Source: Cellulophaga sp. F20128 | GTDB taxonomy: Bacteria; Bacteroidota; Bacteroidia; Flavobacteriales; Flavobacteriaceae | Assembly (NCBI RefSeq): GCF_023015805.1 | Contig: NZ_JALKBA010000002.1 | Span: forward strand, 124,001-188,000 | Length of the DNA: 64,000 nucleotides | Direction of reading: 5' to 3' | Shown here: positions 36,397 to 43,834 of the stretch, one piece after another | How positions within the stretch are numbered: position 1 is the first letter of the stretch | Layout of the letters: each line of letters opens with the position of its first letter | Notes under the pieces: model-generated | Database searches by the model: none | Seen by the model: the letters and a program-made list of their open reading frames with translations, nothing else | What the model was told of the DNA's origin: nothing | Translations under genes and position numbers: made by a program

Positions 36397-37623
36397 ATGA
36401 GAGAATTACTACAGAAATACGAGGATAAACAACCCGAAATAGTTTTTAACTGGAAAGATTCAGAAACAGAGGCTGAAGGGTGGACGGTTATTAATTCTTT
36501 GCGCGGAGGTGCTGCCGGTGGTGGCACAAGAATGCGTGAAGGCTTAGATATGAACGAGGTGCTTTCTTTGGCTAAAACAATGGAAGTTAAATTTACGGTT
36601 TCCGGACCTCCTATTGGTGGAGCAAAATCCGGAATAAACTTTAATCCCAATGACCCGAGAAAAGCGGGTGTGTTAAAACGTTGGTACAATGCCGTTGCAC
36701 CGCTATTAAAAAGTTATTACGGCACAGGAGGCGATTTAAATGTCGATGAAATACATGAGGTAATTCCCATCACAGAAGATGCTGGTGTCTGGCATCCGCA
36801 AGAGGGTGTTTTTAATGGCCACTTTAAACCGACAGAAGCCGATAAAATAAACCGAATAGGTCAATTGCGACTGGGCGTTATAAAGGTGTTGGAAAGTGAA
36901 AAGTACTCTCCCTCACTTAAGAGAAAATATACCGTGGCTGATATGATTACTGGGTTTGGAGTAGCAGAAGCAGCAAAGCATTACTACGATATTTACGGCG
37001 GAACTATACAGGGGAAGCGAGCTATAATTCAAGGTTTTGGAAATGTTGGGGCAGCAGCAGCGTTTTATTTAAGTCAAATGGGTGCTAAAATAGTTGGTAT
37101 CATTGATAGAGATGGAGGGTTAATAAATGAAACGGGTTTTACTTTTGAAGAAATAAAAGAACTTTATCTTGCTAAAAAAGGGAATACATTGGTTGCAGAC
37201 CATACGATTCCTTTTCAAGAAATAAATGAAAGAATTTGGAAGTTGCAAGCAGAAATATTTGCACCTTGCGCGGCATCTCGGTTAATCACAAAAGATCAAA
37301 TTACACAATTAATAGAAACGGGATTGGAAGTGATAACTTGTGGGGCTAACGTACCATTTGCCGATAAAGAAATTTTCTTTGGCCCTATTATGGAGTATAC
37401 AGATGAGCGTGTTAGTGTAATCCCAGATTTTATATCAAATTGTGGTATGGCCAGGGTGTTTGCTTATTTTATGGAAAGAAGAGTGGCAATGGATGATGAA
37501 TTGGTATTTAATGATACCTCAGAAACCATAAAAAGGGCATTGCAGAATGTATTCAAAAAGAATGCATCTAGGAAGTATATTAGTAAAACAGCTTTTGAAA
37601 TAGCATTAAAACAATTAATTTAA
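36397..37623 (+). CDS. Glu/Leu/Phe/Val-family amino-acid dehydrogenase
   Basis: A 408-residue NAD(P)-dependent dehydrogenase. The N-terminal domain has RGGAAGGGTRM and the lysine-containing GPPIGGAKSGI segment; the Rossmann domain has IIQGFGNVGAAAA. ATG at 36397 (MRELLQKYEDK) is preferred over an in-frame GTG at 36361, whose extra twelve residues are hydrophobic and unlike the family. The substrate (glutamate, leucine or other) is not decidable from motifs. It is followed by nhaD after 18 bp and may be co-transcribed with it. Confidence 0.88.
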   Translation: MRELLQKYEDKQPEIVFNWKDSETEAEGWTVINSLRGGAAGGGTRMREGLDMNEVLSLAKTMEVKFTVSGPPIGGAKSGINFNPNDPRKAGVLKRWYNAVAPLLKSYYGTGGDLNVDEIHEVIPITEDAGVWHPQEGVFNGHFKPTEADKINRIGQLRLGVIKVLESEKYSPSLKRKYTVADMITGFGVAEAAKHYYDIYGGTIQGKRAIIQGFGNVGAAAAFYLSQMGAKIVGIIDRDGGLINETGFTFEEIKELYLAKKGNTLVADHTIPFQEINERIWKLQAEIFAPCAASRLITKDQITQLIETGLEVITCGANVPFADKEIFFGPIMEYTDERVSVIPDFISNCGMARVFAYFMERRVAMDDELVFNDTSETIKRALQNVFKKNASRKYISKTAFEIALKQLI

Positions 37624-37641
37624 ACCAAAACCAAATAAAAC

Positions 37642-38979
37642 ATGGAGACCATTGTAATTATTATTTTCTTCGTTGGCTACTTAGCAATAACCCTTGAGCA
37701 TAATCTAAAAATAGATAAGCTAATACCGGCACTGGCAATGATGGCATTATTGTGGGCTGTAATAGCTCTTGCTCATATGCCTGTATTTGAGGTTGATGCT
37801 GCATTGAGGCAGTTGGTGCCTTCACATATTGATGAGATTCTCCTGCATCACCTTGGCAAGACAGCAGAAATATTAGTATTTCTATTAGGGGCGATGACCA
37901 TTGTAGAAATCATTGATTATTTTGATGGTTTTGCTACAATAAAGGGCTTTATAAAAACCAAGAGTAAAAGAAAATTATTGTGGTTGTTCTCCATTTTGGC
38001 CTTTATATTGTCTGCAATAATTGATAATTTAACGGCAACAATTGTACTAATTACAATCTTACAGAAAGTGATTAGAGAAAGAGAAACACGCTTGTGGTTT
38101 GCGGGGATGATTGTTATTGCTGCCAATGCTGGTGGTGCTTGGTCGCCCATCGGTGATGTAACAACAACCATGTTGTGGATTGCAAATAAAGTTTCGGCGG
38201 CTCAATTAATAGAACATGTGTTGGTACCTTCAATTGTGTGTATGGTAATACCTGTTTTAATAGCTAGCAGATTTAAGGCATTTAAGGGTAATATAGAGAG
38301 TAGTGTTGAAGAAGAGGTGGCTGTAAAAAGTAAATTTGGTTCTACAATGCTATATCTTGGATTAGGGGCAATTGTATTTGTTCCTTTCTTTAAGACTATA
38401 ACGCATTTGCCACCATATGTAGGTATGATGCTTTCTTTAGCTGTGGTTGCTACCTTTGCAGAGATATATAGTAATACGAAATTCAATATTTCTTCGGTAG
38501 ATGCAGGCGAAAGCAATGCGGCTTCTCACCATAGTCCAGTGCATCACTCCTTGGCAAAAATAGAATTGCCGAGTATCCTATTTTTCTTAGGAATATTATT
38601 GGCAGTTGCAGCTCTTGAATCTTTAGGAATGTTGTTTCATTTTGCAGAAGGCCTCAACGCTGCGATACCAAATTCTGATATCGTTGTTATGTTATTAGGA
38701 GCTGGCTCGGCTGTTATAGACAATGTACCCTTAGTAGCTGCAAGTTTAGGTATGTTTCCACAAGCAATGGATGATCCATTATGGCACTTTATAGCGTATT
38801 CTGCTGGAACAGGTGGTAGTATGCTAATTATTGGGTCTGCTGCAGGGGTTGTGGCAATGGGTATGGAGAAGATAGATTTCTTTTGGTATTTCAAAAAAAT
38901 AGCTTGGTTGGCTTTGGTTGGATTCCTTGGAGGAGCTCTAGCTTTTATTTTAATTAGAGATTTTATACTAAACGTATAA
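37642..38979 (+). CDS. nhaD: NhaD-type Na+/H+ antiporter
   Basis: A 445-residue polytopic membrane protein of the ArsB/NhaD ion-transporter superfamily with about twelve helices. The DNLTATIVLITIL segment near residues 129-141 and the AGGAWSPIGDVTTTMLW segment near 157-173 are NhaD hallmarks, repeated in inverted form near DNVPLVAASLGMF and the C-terminal GTGGSMLIIGSAAG. It would expel sodium in exchange for protons, fitting a marine habitat and the sodium-driven symporter at 57 kb. Confidence 0.92.
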   Translation: METIVIIIFFVGYLAITLEHNLKIDKLIPALAMMALLWAVIALAHMPVFEVDAALRQLVPSHIDEILLHHLGKTAEILVFLLGAMTIVEIIDYFDGFATIKGFIKTKSKRKLLWLFSILAFILSAIIDNLTATIVLITILQKVIRERETRLWFAGMIVIAANAGGAWSPIGDVTTTMLWIANKVSAAQLIEHVLVPSIVCMVIPVLIASRFKAFKGNIESSVEEEVAVKSKFGSTMLYLGLGAIVFVPFFKTITHLPPYVGMMLSLAVVATFAEIYSNTKFNISSVDAGESNAASHHSPVHHSLAKIELPSILFFLGILLAVAALESLGMLFHFAEGLNAAIPNSDIVVMLLGAGSAVIDNVPLVAASLGMFPQAMDDPLWHFIAYSAGTGGSMLIIGSAAGVVAMGMEKIDFFWYFKKIAWLALVGFLGGALAFILIRDFILNV

Positions 38980-39029
38980 TTTTATTCGCAAAATAACGTT
39001 ATAAGTGCAACTTAAATAAGAGAAAAAAT

Positions 39030-39719
39030 ATGGTATTGTTTCAAGATGCTGATACTGCGGGGATAGGAGAAAGTATTTCCGAAGAAAAAACACTTTCTGT
39101 CATAGATTTAATTGTAAATGGAGGAGCAGGGAGTATTATTATAATTACAATATTGGGCATTCTTTTGTTTGTTGCATTGTATATTTATTTTGAAAGAGTT
39201 TTTGCTATAAAGGCAGCTTCTAAAATAGATAAGAACTTCATGAATCAGATTAAGGATCACATTACGAACGGGAAGCTAGATGCTGCTAAAATGTTATGTG
39301 CCCAAACAGATTCTCCCGTAGCGAGGTTAACAGAAAAAGGAATATCGCGTATCGGTAAGCCTTTAGATGATATAAATACAGCTATAGAAAATGCAGGCAC
39401 CTTAGAGGTGTACAAACTAGAGAAAAATGTAAGTATATTGGCAACTGTTGCTGGTGCTGCGCCAATGATTGGTTTTTTAGGAACCGTAATTGGTATGATT
39501 TTGGCATTCCATGAAATGGCAAGCAGTGGTGGGCAAGCAGAAATGGGCTCTTTGGCATCTGGTATTTACACGGCAATGACAACAACAGTTGCTGGTTTAA
39601 TTGTGGGTATTATAGCTTATATTGGTTATAACCACCTTGTAAACAGAACGGATAAAGTAGTGCACTCTATGGAAGCAAATACAATGGACTTTCTGGATTT
39701 GTTAAATGAACCGCTTTAA
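39030..39719 (+). CDS. exbB: MotA/TolQ/ExbB proton-channel protein
   Basis: A 229-residue inner-membrane protein with three predicted helices: about residues 35-55, 130-150 and 175-195. The conserved GLLGTVIGM-type loop appears as MIGFLGTVIGMILAF and the third helix as GIYTAMTTTVAGLIVGI. Together with the ExbD and TonB-like proteins encoded just downstream it should use the proton gradient to energise outer-membrane receptors. TolQ function cannot be excluded, but the TonB-like third gene favours ExbB. Confidence 0.9.
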   Translation: MVLFQDADTAGIGESISEEKTLSVIDLIVNGGAGSIIIITILGILLFVALYIYFERVFAIKAASKIDKNFMNQIKDHITNGKLDAAKMLCAQTDSPVARLTEKGISRIGKPLDDINTAIENAGTLEVYKLEKNVSILATVAGAAPMIGFLGTVIGMILAFHEMASSGGQAEMGSLASGIYTAMTTTVAGLIVGIIAYIGYNHLVNRTDKVVHSMEANTMDFLDLLNEPL

Positions 39720-39729
39720 ATTTCTATAG

Positions 39730-40116
39730 ATGAAGTTAAAAGGAAGAAATAAAGTAAGTCCAGATTTTAGCATGTCTTCAATGACAGACATCGTGTTTTT
39801 GTTGTTAGTATTTTTTATGCTAACATCAAATTCTCCCAATGCGCTAGATTTGTTGCTGCCAAAAGCAAAGGGGAAATCGACCAATACACAGAATGTTTCA
39901 GTAAGTATCAATAAAAATCTGGAATATTTTGTAAACAATGAGAAAATTAACGGGAAATATATAGAAATTGAATTAAAGAAAGCACTTAAAGGTCAAGATA
40001 AACCTACAATTATTCTTAGGGCAGAAGAAAGCGTACCTGTTAAAGAGGCAGTCAACGTTATGGATATCGCCAATAGAAATAATTACAAAGTTATTATGGC
40101 AGTGCGACCTAATTAA
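39730..40116 (+). CDS. exbD: ExbD/TolR-family protein
   Basis: A 128-residue bitopic protein: cytoplasmic start, one helix (about residues 16-36) and a periplasmic domain. The functionally essential helix Asp is present in SSMTDIVFLLLVFFM. The gene starts ten bases after exbB and its stop overlaps the next ATG as TAATG. It completes the ExbB-ExbD motor. Confidence 0.92.
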   Translation: MKLKGRNKVSPDFSMSSMTDIVFLLLVFFMLTSNSPNALDLLLPKAKGKSTNTQNVSVSINKNLEYFVNNEKINGKYIEIELKKALKGQDKPTIILRAEESVPVKEAVNVMDIANRNNYKVIMAVRPN

Positions 40117-41030
40117 TGTCATTATTAGATACGAAACACAAGAAAAAATCTTTTACACTTACAACACTATTGTTAAGTGCATTCCTTCTATTGCTTTTTT
40201 ATGTCGGTTTAACCTATTTGGATCCGCCTGAAGAAAAAGGAATAGCCATTAATTTTGGTCAGATGGATTTTGGAAAAGGGGAGGTACAGCCCAAAGAAAA
40301 AATTAAATCCCAGCCTCCAAAAACTGCTCAAGAAGAGGTAGAAGAAGAGGTAGAGGAGGTAAAGCCTATTACCGAACCTGAAGTGGCAAAAGAAGAAACT
40401 GTTGTAGAGCAAGAAGCTGAAAAGGTAATTACCCAAGAGAGTGAAGAATCTATTGTAATTAAACAAAAAGAAGAAGCCAAACGTAAAGCAGAAGTAGCAG
40501 CCAAGAAGGCAAAAGCTGAAGCAGATAAAAAAGAACAAGAACGGGTGGCTGCAGTTAAGGCAGAAGCTGATAGAAAAAGAAAAGAAGAGCAGGCAAAAAG
40601 AGATCAAGTCGATAATCTTTTTGGAGGACTAAGTGAGTCTGATGGAGCGGTAGAAGGTGGAGAAGGAGATGATAATAAGGCTGGTGATAAAGGTGATCCC
40701 GCAGGTGATCCTTATGCCACGAGTTACTATGGTGCTCCAGGGTCAGGAAGTGGTTCTGGTGGCTATGGCTTGTCTGGTAGGTCTTTAGTTAATAAAGGAA
40801 AGGTAAAGCAAGACTGCAATGAAGAGGGTAGGGTTGTGGTTAAAATAACTGTAGATAGAAACGGAAAAGTAATTAGTGCAGTTCCCGGTGTAAAAGGAAC
40901 GACCAATAGTCATCCTTGTTTGTTAGAGCCAGCTAAAAAAACGGCTTTTATGCACAAATGGAATTTAGACTCTAATGCTCCTAGTCAGCAAACAGGTTTT
41001 GTTGTTGTTAACTTCAAATTGGGGGAATAA
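40116..41030 (+). CDS. tonB: TonB-like energy transducer
   Basis: A 304-residue protein with an N-terminal helix (about residues 14-34), a long periplasmic linker rich in Glu, Lys, Ala and Pro (about 60-170) with strong heptad-like character, a Gly/Asp-rich stretch (about 175-225) and a C-terminal TonB/TolA-like domain (about 230-304) containing GRVVVKITVDRNGKV. The linker resembles TolA more than classical proline-rich TonB, so a TolA role is an alternative. Coupling with exbBD favours energising TonB receptors such as the one at 3.2-5.6 kb. Confidence 0.85.
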   Translation: MSLLDTKHKKKSFTLTTLLLSAFLLLLFYVGLTYLDPPEEKGIAINFGQMDFGKGEVQPKEKIKSQPPKTAQEEVEEEVEEVKPITEPEVAKEETVVEQEAEKVITQESEESIVIKQKEEAKRKAEVAAKKAKAEADKKEQERVAAVKAEADRKRKEEQAKRDQVDNLFGGLSESDGAVEGGEGDDNKAGDKGDPAGDPYATSYYGAPGSGSGSGGYGLSGRSLVNKGKVKQDCNEEGRVVVKITVDRNGKVISAVPGVKGTTNSHPCLLEPAKKTAFMHKWNLDSNAPSQQTGFVVVNFKLGE

Positions 41031-41055
41031 TTTTTAAACACAATCGACTTCGTAC

Positions 41056-41063
41056 TATTTTTG
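41056..41063 (+). promoter_or_regulatory. Putative -7 element for folC
   Basis: TATTTTTG matches TAnnTTTG and ends 20 bp before the folC ATG at 41084. Confidence 0.5.
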
Positions 41064-41083
41064 ATAAATTTTAATTGTACTTA

Positions 41084-42292
41084 ATGACTTATAACAAGAC
41101 ATTGGAGTGGATGTTTGCGCAACTTCCTATTTATCAGAATAAAGGGAAGGCAGCGTTTAATGGTAAATTAGACAACATCAAATTGTTTTCTAAGGCCTTG
41201 GGTTCTCCAGAAAATCATTTTAAAAGTATTCATATAGCAGGTACAAACGGCAAAGGGTCTAGCAGTCATATGTTGGCTTCTATTTTGCAAGAAGCGGGCT
41301 ATAAAGTAGGTTTGTACACTTCTCCACATCTAAAAGACTTTAGGGAACGCATTAGAATTAACGGAAAAAAAATCGCTAAGGAATCGGTTGTTCAATTTAT
41401 AACCAATCACAAAGAATTTTTCAATGAAAATAAACTGTCATTTTTTGAAATGACAGTTGGTATGGCCTTTGATCATTTTGCACAAGAACAGGTAGATATC
41501 GCAATTATTGAGGTTGGTTTAGGTGGTAGGTTAGATTCTACCAATATTATTACTCCAGAAGTTTCTTTAATTACCAATATCGGTTTAGATCATACTGATT
41601 TTTTAGGGGATACTATTGAAAAAATAGCGGTTGAAAAAGGAGGCATCATAAAGGAAGGAGTTCCGGTGGTGGTGAGTGAGTATCAAGAAGAAACTGCGGC
41701 CGTTTTTAAAGCCATAGCAGCAGCTAAGAATGCAAGTATATGTTTTGCTACAGATGTTGAGAAAACATACGTTACATCCTTGTTAGGCGAGTACCAACAG
41801 AAGAATGTCAAAGGGGTGCTAGTAGTATTACAAAACTTAAAAGGCTTTACAGTGCAACATAAGCATATTGTAAACGGATTGTTAAAGGTAGTTGAAAATA
41901 CTGGCCTGTTGGGGAGATGGCAGATTTTACAGGAAGAGCCTACTGTTATTTGCGATACGGCACACAACTCAGAAGGACTTTCATTAACCATGTCTCAATT
42001 GAAAAAACAATCTTATAAGGAGTTGTATATTGTTTTGGGTTTTGTAAAAGACAAAAATTTGAGCTCCATTTTACCCTTGTTTCCTAAAAATGCCATTTAT
42101 TTTTTCTGTTCTCCAAAAATAGAAAGAGGATTAGATGCCAATGAGCTCAAAGAAAAGGCCAGTTTGTTTTCACTACACGGTGAATCTTATTCGTCTGTAA
42201 AAGAAGCGTTTAAATTTGCTAAATCGCAAGCGAGCAAAGAGGATATTATCTATATTGGAGGTAGTACATTTGTGGTTGCAGAAATTGTTTAA
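41084..42292 (+). CDS. folC: FolC, folylpolyglutamate synthase/dihydrofolate synthase
   Basis: A 402-residue Mur-ligase-related enzyme adding glutamate to dihydropteroate and folates. The P-loop is IAGTNGKGSSSHM near residues 47-59, followed by YTSPHL and the metal/second ATP motif EVGLGGRLDSTNI. ATG at 41084 (MTYNKTLEWMF) is chosen over an in-frame TTG nine bases upstream. Downstream is a T-rich stretch without a hairpin, then the tRNA-Val promoter. Confidence 0.94.
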   Translation: MTYNKTLEWMFAQLPIYQNKGKAAFNGKLDNIKLFSKALGSPENHFKSIHIAGTNGKGSSSHMLASILQEAGYKVGLYTSPHLKDFRERIRINGKKIAKESVVQFITNHKEFFNENKLSFFEMTVGMAFDHFAQEQVDIAIIEVGLGGRLDSTNIITPEVSLITNIGLDHTDFLGDTIEKIAVEKGGIIKEGVPVVVSEYQEETAAVFKAIAAAKNASICFATDVEKTYVTSLLGEYQQKNVKGVLVVLQNLKGFTVQHKHIVNGLLKVVENTGLLGRWQILQEEPTVICDTAHNSEGLSLTMSQLKKQSYKELYIVLGFVKDKNLSSILPLFPKNAIYFFCSPKIERGLDANELKEKASLFSLHGESYSSVKEAFKFAKSQASKEDIIYIGGSTFVVAEIV

Positions 42293-42308
42293 TTTTTTTT
42301 CTTTTTTC

Positions 42309-42340
42309 TTTGCGGTAAATGAAAAACTATTCTATATTTG
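42309..42340 (+). promoter_or_regulatory. Complete promoter for tRNA-Val
   Basis: A -33 TTTG at 42309-42312 and a -7 TATATTTG at 42333-42340 are separated by 20 bp, the best match to the Bacteroidota housekeeping promoter in the window. The tRNA begins 40 bp downstream. Confidence 0.85.
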
Positions 42341-42380
42341 CACTCGCTTGCAGAGAAATTAATTTCAACACAAGTGAAAA

Positions 42381-42455
42381 GGGCTCTTAGCTCAGTTGGT
42401 TCAGAGCACCTGCCTTACAAGCAGGGGGTCGAAGGTTCGAATCCTTCAGGGCCCA
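42381..42455 (+). tRNA. tRNA-Val (anticodon UAC)
   Basis: A full cloverleaf folds: acceptor GGGCTCT with AGGGCCC (one G-U pair), D-arm GCTC/GAGC, anticodon stem CCTGC/GCAGG with loop CTTACAA giving TAC, and T-arm GAAGG/CCTTC around TTCGAAT. Discriminator A is at 42455 and CCA is not encoded. It reads GUA. Confidence 0.95.
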
Positions 42456-42460
42456 CAGTA

Positions 42461-42505
42461 ACAAAGAAAGGCTTCCAAGAAATTGGAAGCCTTTCTTTGT
42501 TTTTA
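42461..42505 (+). terminator. Strong terminator after tRNA-Val
   Basis: An 18-bp perfect stem (42461-42478 with 42483-42500, core AAGGCTTCC/GGAAGCCTT) and a GAAA loop, followed by TTTTT. It begins five bases after the tRNA. Confidence 0.92.
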
Positions 42506-42559
42506 ATCAAGCTACTATTTTGTGTTGGGCAGTAATAAAAAAAGAAAAGAATTATTTGG

Positions 42560-43426
42560 TTAATATTCATAGCCCAGTTGAAAATCATTTCGATACTGTT
42601 TAGGCGTCTTTCTCATTGTATGTTTGAACTTTTGGTTAAAATGGGTTAAATGGTTGTAACCAGACATGTAGCATACTTCTGCAATTGAAAGGTCAGAATC
42701 CATAAGTAATTTACAGGCGTGCCCCACTCGGACTTCCGTAATAAATTCAGAAAAATTCTTGTTCATCGATTTTTTAAAAAGTCTACAAAAAGTTGCTGGA
42801 GAAACATTAATTAAATCGGCAAGTTCATCAATGGTTATTTTTTTGGTAAAGTTCTCTAAAATATAGTCGTTGACCAGTGACATTCTTTTGGATTCCTTTC
42901 TTTTTGTTGTGGGCTGATAGCCTGGACTACTCAATACCGAATATTCCTTTACGTTACTAAGGGTATGCAACATTTCTAAAAAACAAATCATCTGATGAAA
43001 GGGACTTAAGCTCTTAATGGATTTCATTTTTTTCTTTATTTCTATAACTTCAGAACCAAAAAAGTGACATCCCAGGGAAGTTCTGGAAAGTAATTTTTTG
43101 ATGTTAGCATTTTGTGGAATATTGAAGAAATTTTGTCCAAAAGACTCTTCTGTAAAATGAATACAGACGGCATTTCCTTTTTCAGGACTGTCCACTATTA
43201 AGGAATGGGGAAGATTGGACCCTAATAAAAACATATCTTCTCCATAAAAATTATGGATGCTATTCCCTACAATTCTTTTTCCTGAACAATTAAAAAGCAC
43301 GGTTAACTCATAATCTTCATGTACTCTCAAGACAGTTGGTCCTTTTGAGTCTAGGGTATTATAAACGCTAATGTCAAAGGAAATACCCTGTGATGGTTTA
43401 AATTGTTCTACTTGTATTGATCGCAA
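42560..43426 (-). CDS. AraC-family transcriptional regulator
   Basis: A 288-residue regulator. Residues about 1-165 form a cupin-like sensor (VLRVHEDYELTVLFNC, then GEDMFLLGSNLPH). Residues about 185-285 are the double helix-turn-helix AraC domain: TIDELADLINVSPATFCRLFKKS is HTH1, IAEVCYMSGYNHLTHFNQKFK is HTH2, followed by the family RKTPKQYR tail. The likely start is TTG at 43426-43424; there is no in-frame ATG near the 5' end and a -7 element lies only six bases upstream. It is divergent from the glycosidase cluster and is the obvious candidate activator, probably sensing a sugar derived from the glycan. Confidence 0.9.
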   Translation of the reverse strand: MRSIQVEQFKPSQGISFDISVYNTLDSKGPTVLRVHEDYELTVLFNCSGKRIVGNSIHNFYGEDMFLLGSNLPHSLIVDSPEKGNAVCIHFTEESFGQNFFNIPQNANIKKLLSRTSLGCHFFGSEVIEIKKKMKSIKSLSPFHQMICFLEMLHTLSNVKEYSVLSSPGYQPTTKRKESKRMSLVNDYILENFTKKITIDELADLINVSPATFCRLFKKSMNKNFSEFITEVRVGHACKLLMDSDLSIAEVCYMSGYNHLTHFNQKFKHTMRKTPKQYRNDFQLGYEY

Positions 43427-43431
43427 TGCAG

Positions 43432-43439
43432 CAAATTTA
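43432..43439 (-). promoter_or_regulatory. Putative -7 element of the AraC-family gene
   Basis: The minus strand reads TAAATTTG, matching TAnnTTTG. It ends only five bases before the TTG start at 43426, so the transcript would be leaderless or nearly so if both assignments hold. Confidence 0.4.
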
Positions 43440-43528
43440 TGATGTTAGTAGCCTTAATATTACAATATATTGAGCATATAGTGCTGTTTTATGCCTAAAT
43501 TTTAGAATGAAATGATTTTAAATGCCTT

Positions 43529-43536
43529 TATATTTG
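43529..43536 (+). promoter_or_regulatory. Putative -7 element for the glycosidase cluster
   Basis: TATATTTG matches TAnnTTTG on the plus strand, about 300 bp before the first lipoprotein gene. No other full match lies nearer to that gene. Confidence 0.4.
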
Positions 43537-43834
43537 TTTCGTACCCTGGTTTGATACTATTGTAAAAACTTTAAATATAAATTTTAGGATGTAGGGGTGA
43601 TTTCCATCCAATTTGAAGACATATGGGAGCTTAGGTAAAATTTTACGCAAGAGTTAAACACAAAGGTGCTTTATAGCCGCCAACTAAAATTAGGAAATTT
43701 TGAGTTTATAACCATAGGTTTTACTTTTTGATTCTAATATATTCGTAGTAATTTTTCATCTGGAATTAATAAAAGTAAAGAGGTACTTTGCTCTGATTTC
43801 TTTTAATTTAAAATAAGTTTTAAACAGTAAATAA

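Larger units (their letters stand above)
43427..43834. other. Divergent control region between araC-type gene and the glycosidase cluster
   Basis: About 400 bp without a gene. It contains outward-facing -7 motifs for both sides (43432-43439 minus, 43529-43536 plus). If the plus promoter is used, the first cluster mRNA has a leader of about 290 bases. No clear inverted repeat or riboswitch fold was recognised by eye. Confidence 0.5.

Noticed and set aside
36375-36689. Antisense open frame opposite the amino-acid dehydrogenase
   Set aside because: Shadow of a strongly supported gene; composition is low-complexity and it has no start signals.
42338-42535. A 65-codon open frame across the tRNA-Val gene
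   Set aside because: It is simply the translation of the tRNA and its terminator; the tRNA fold is complete.
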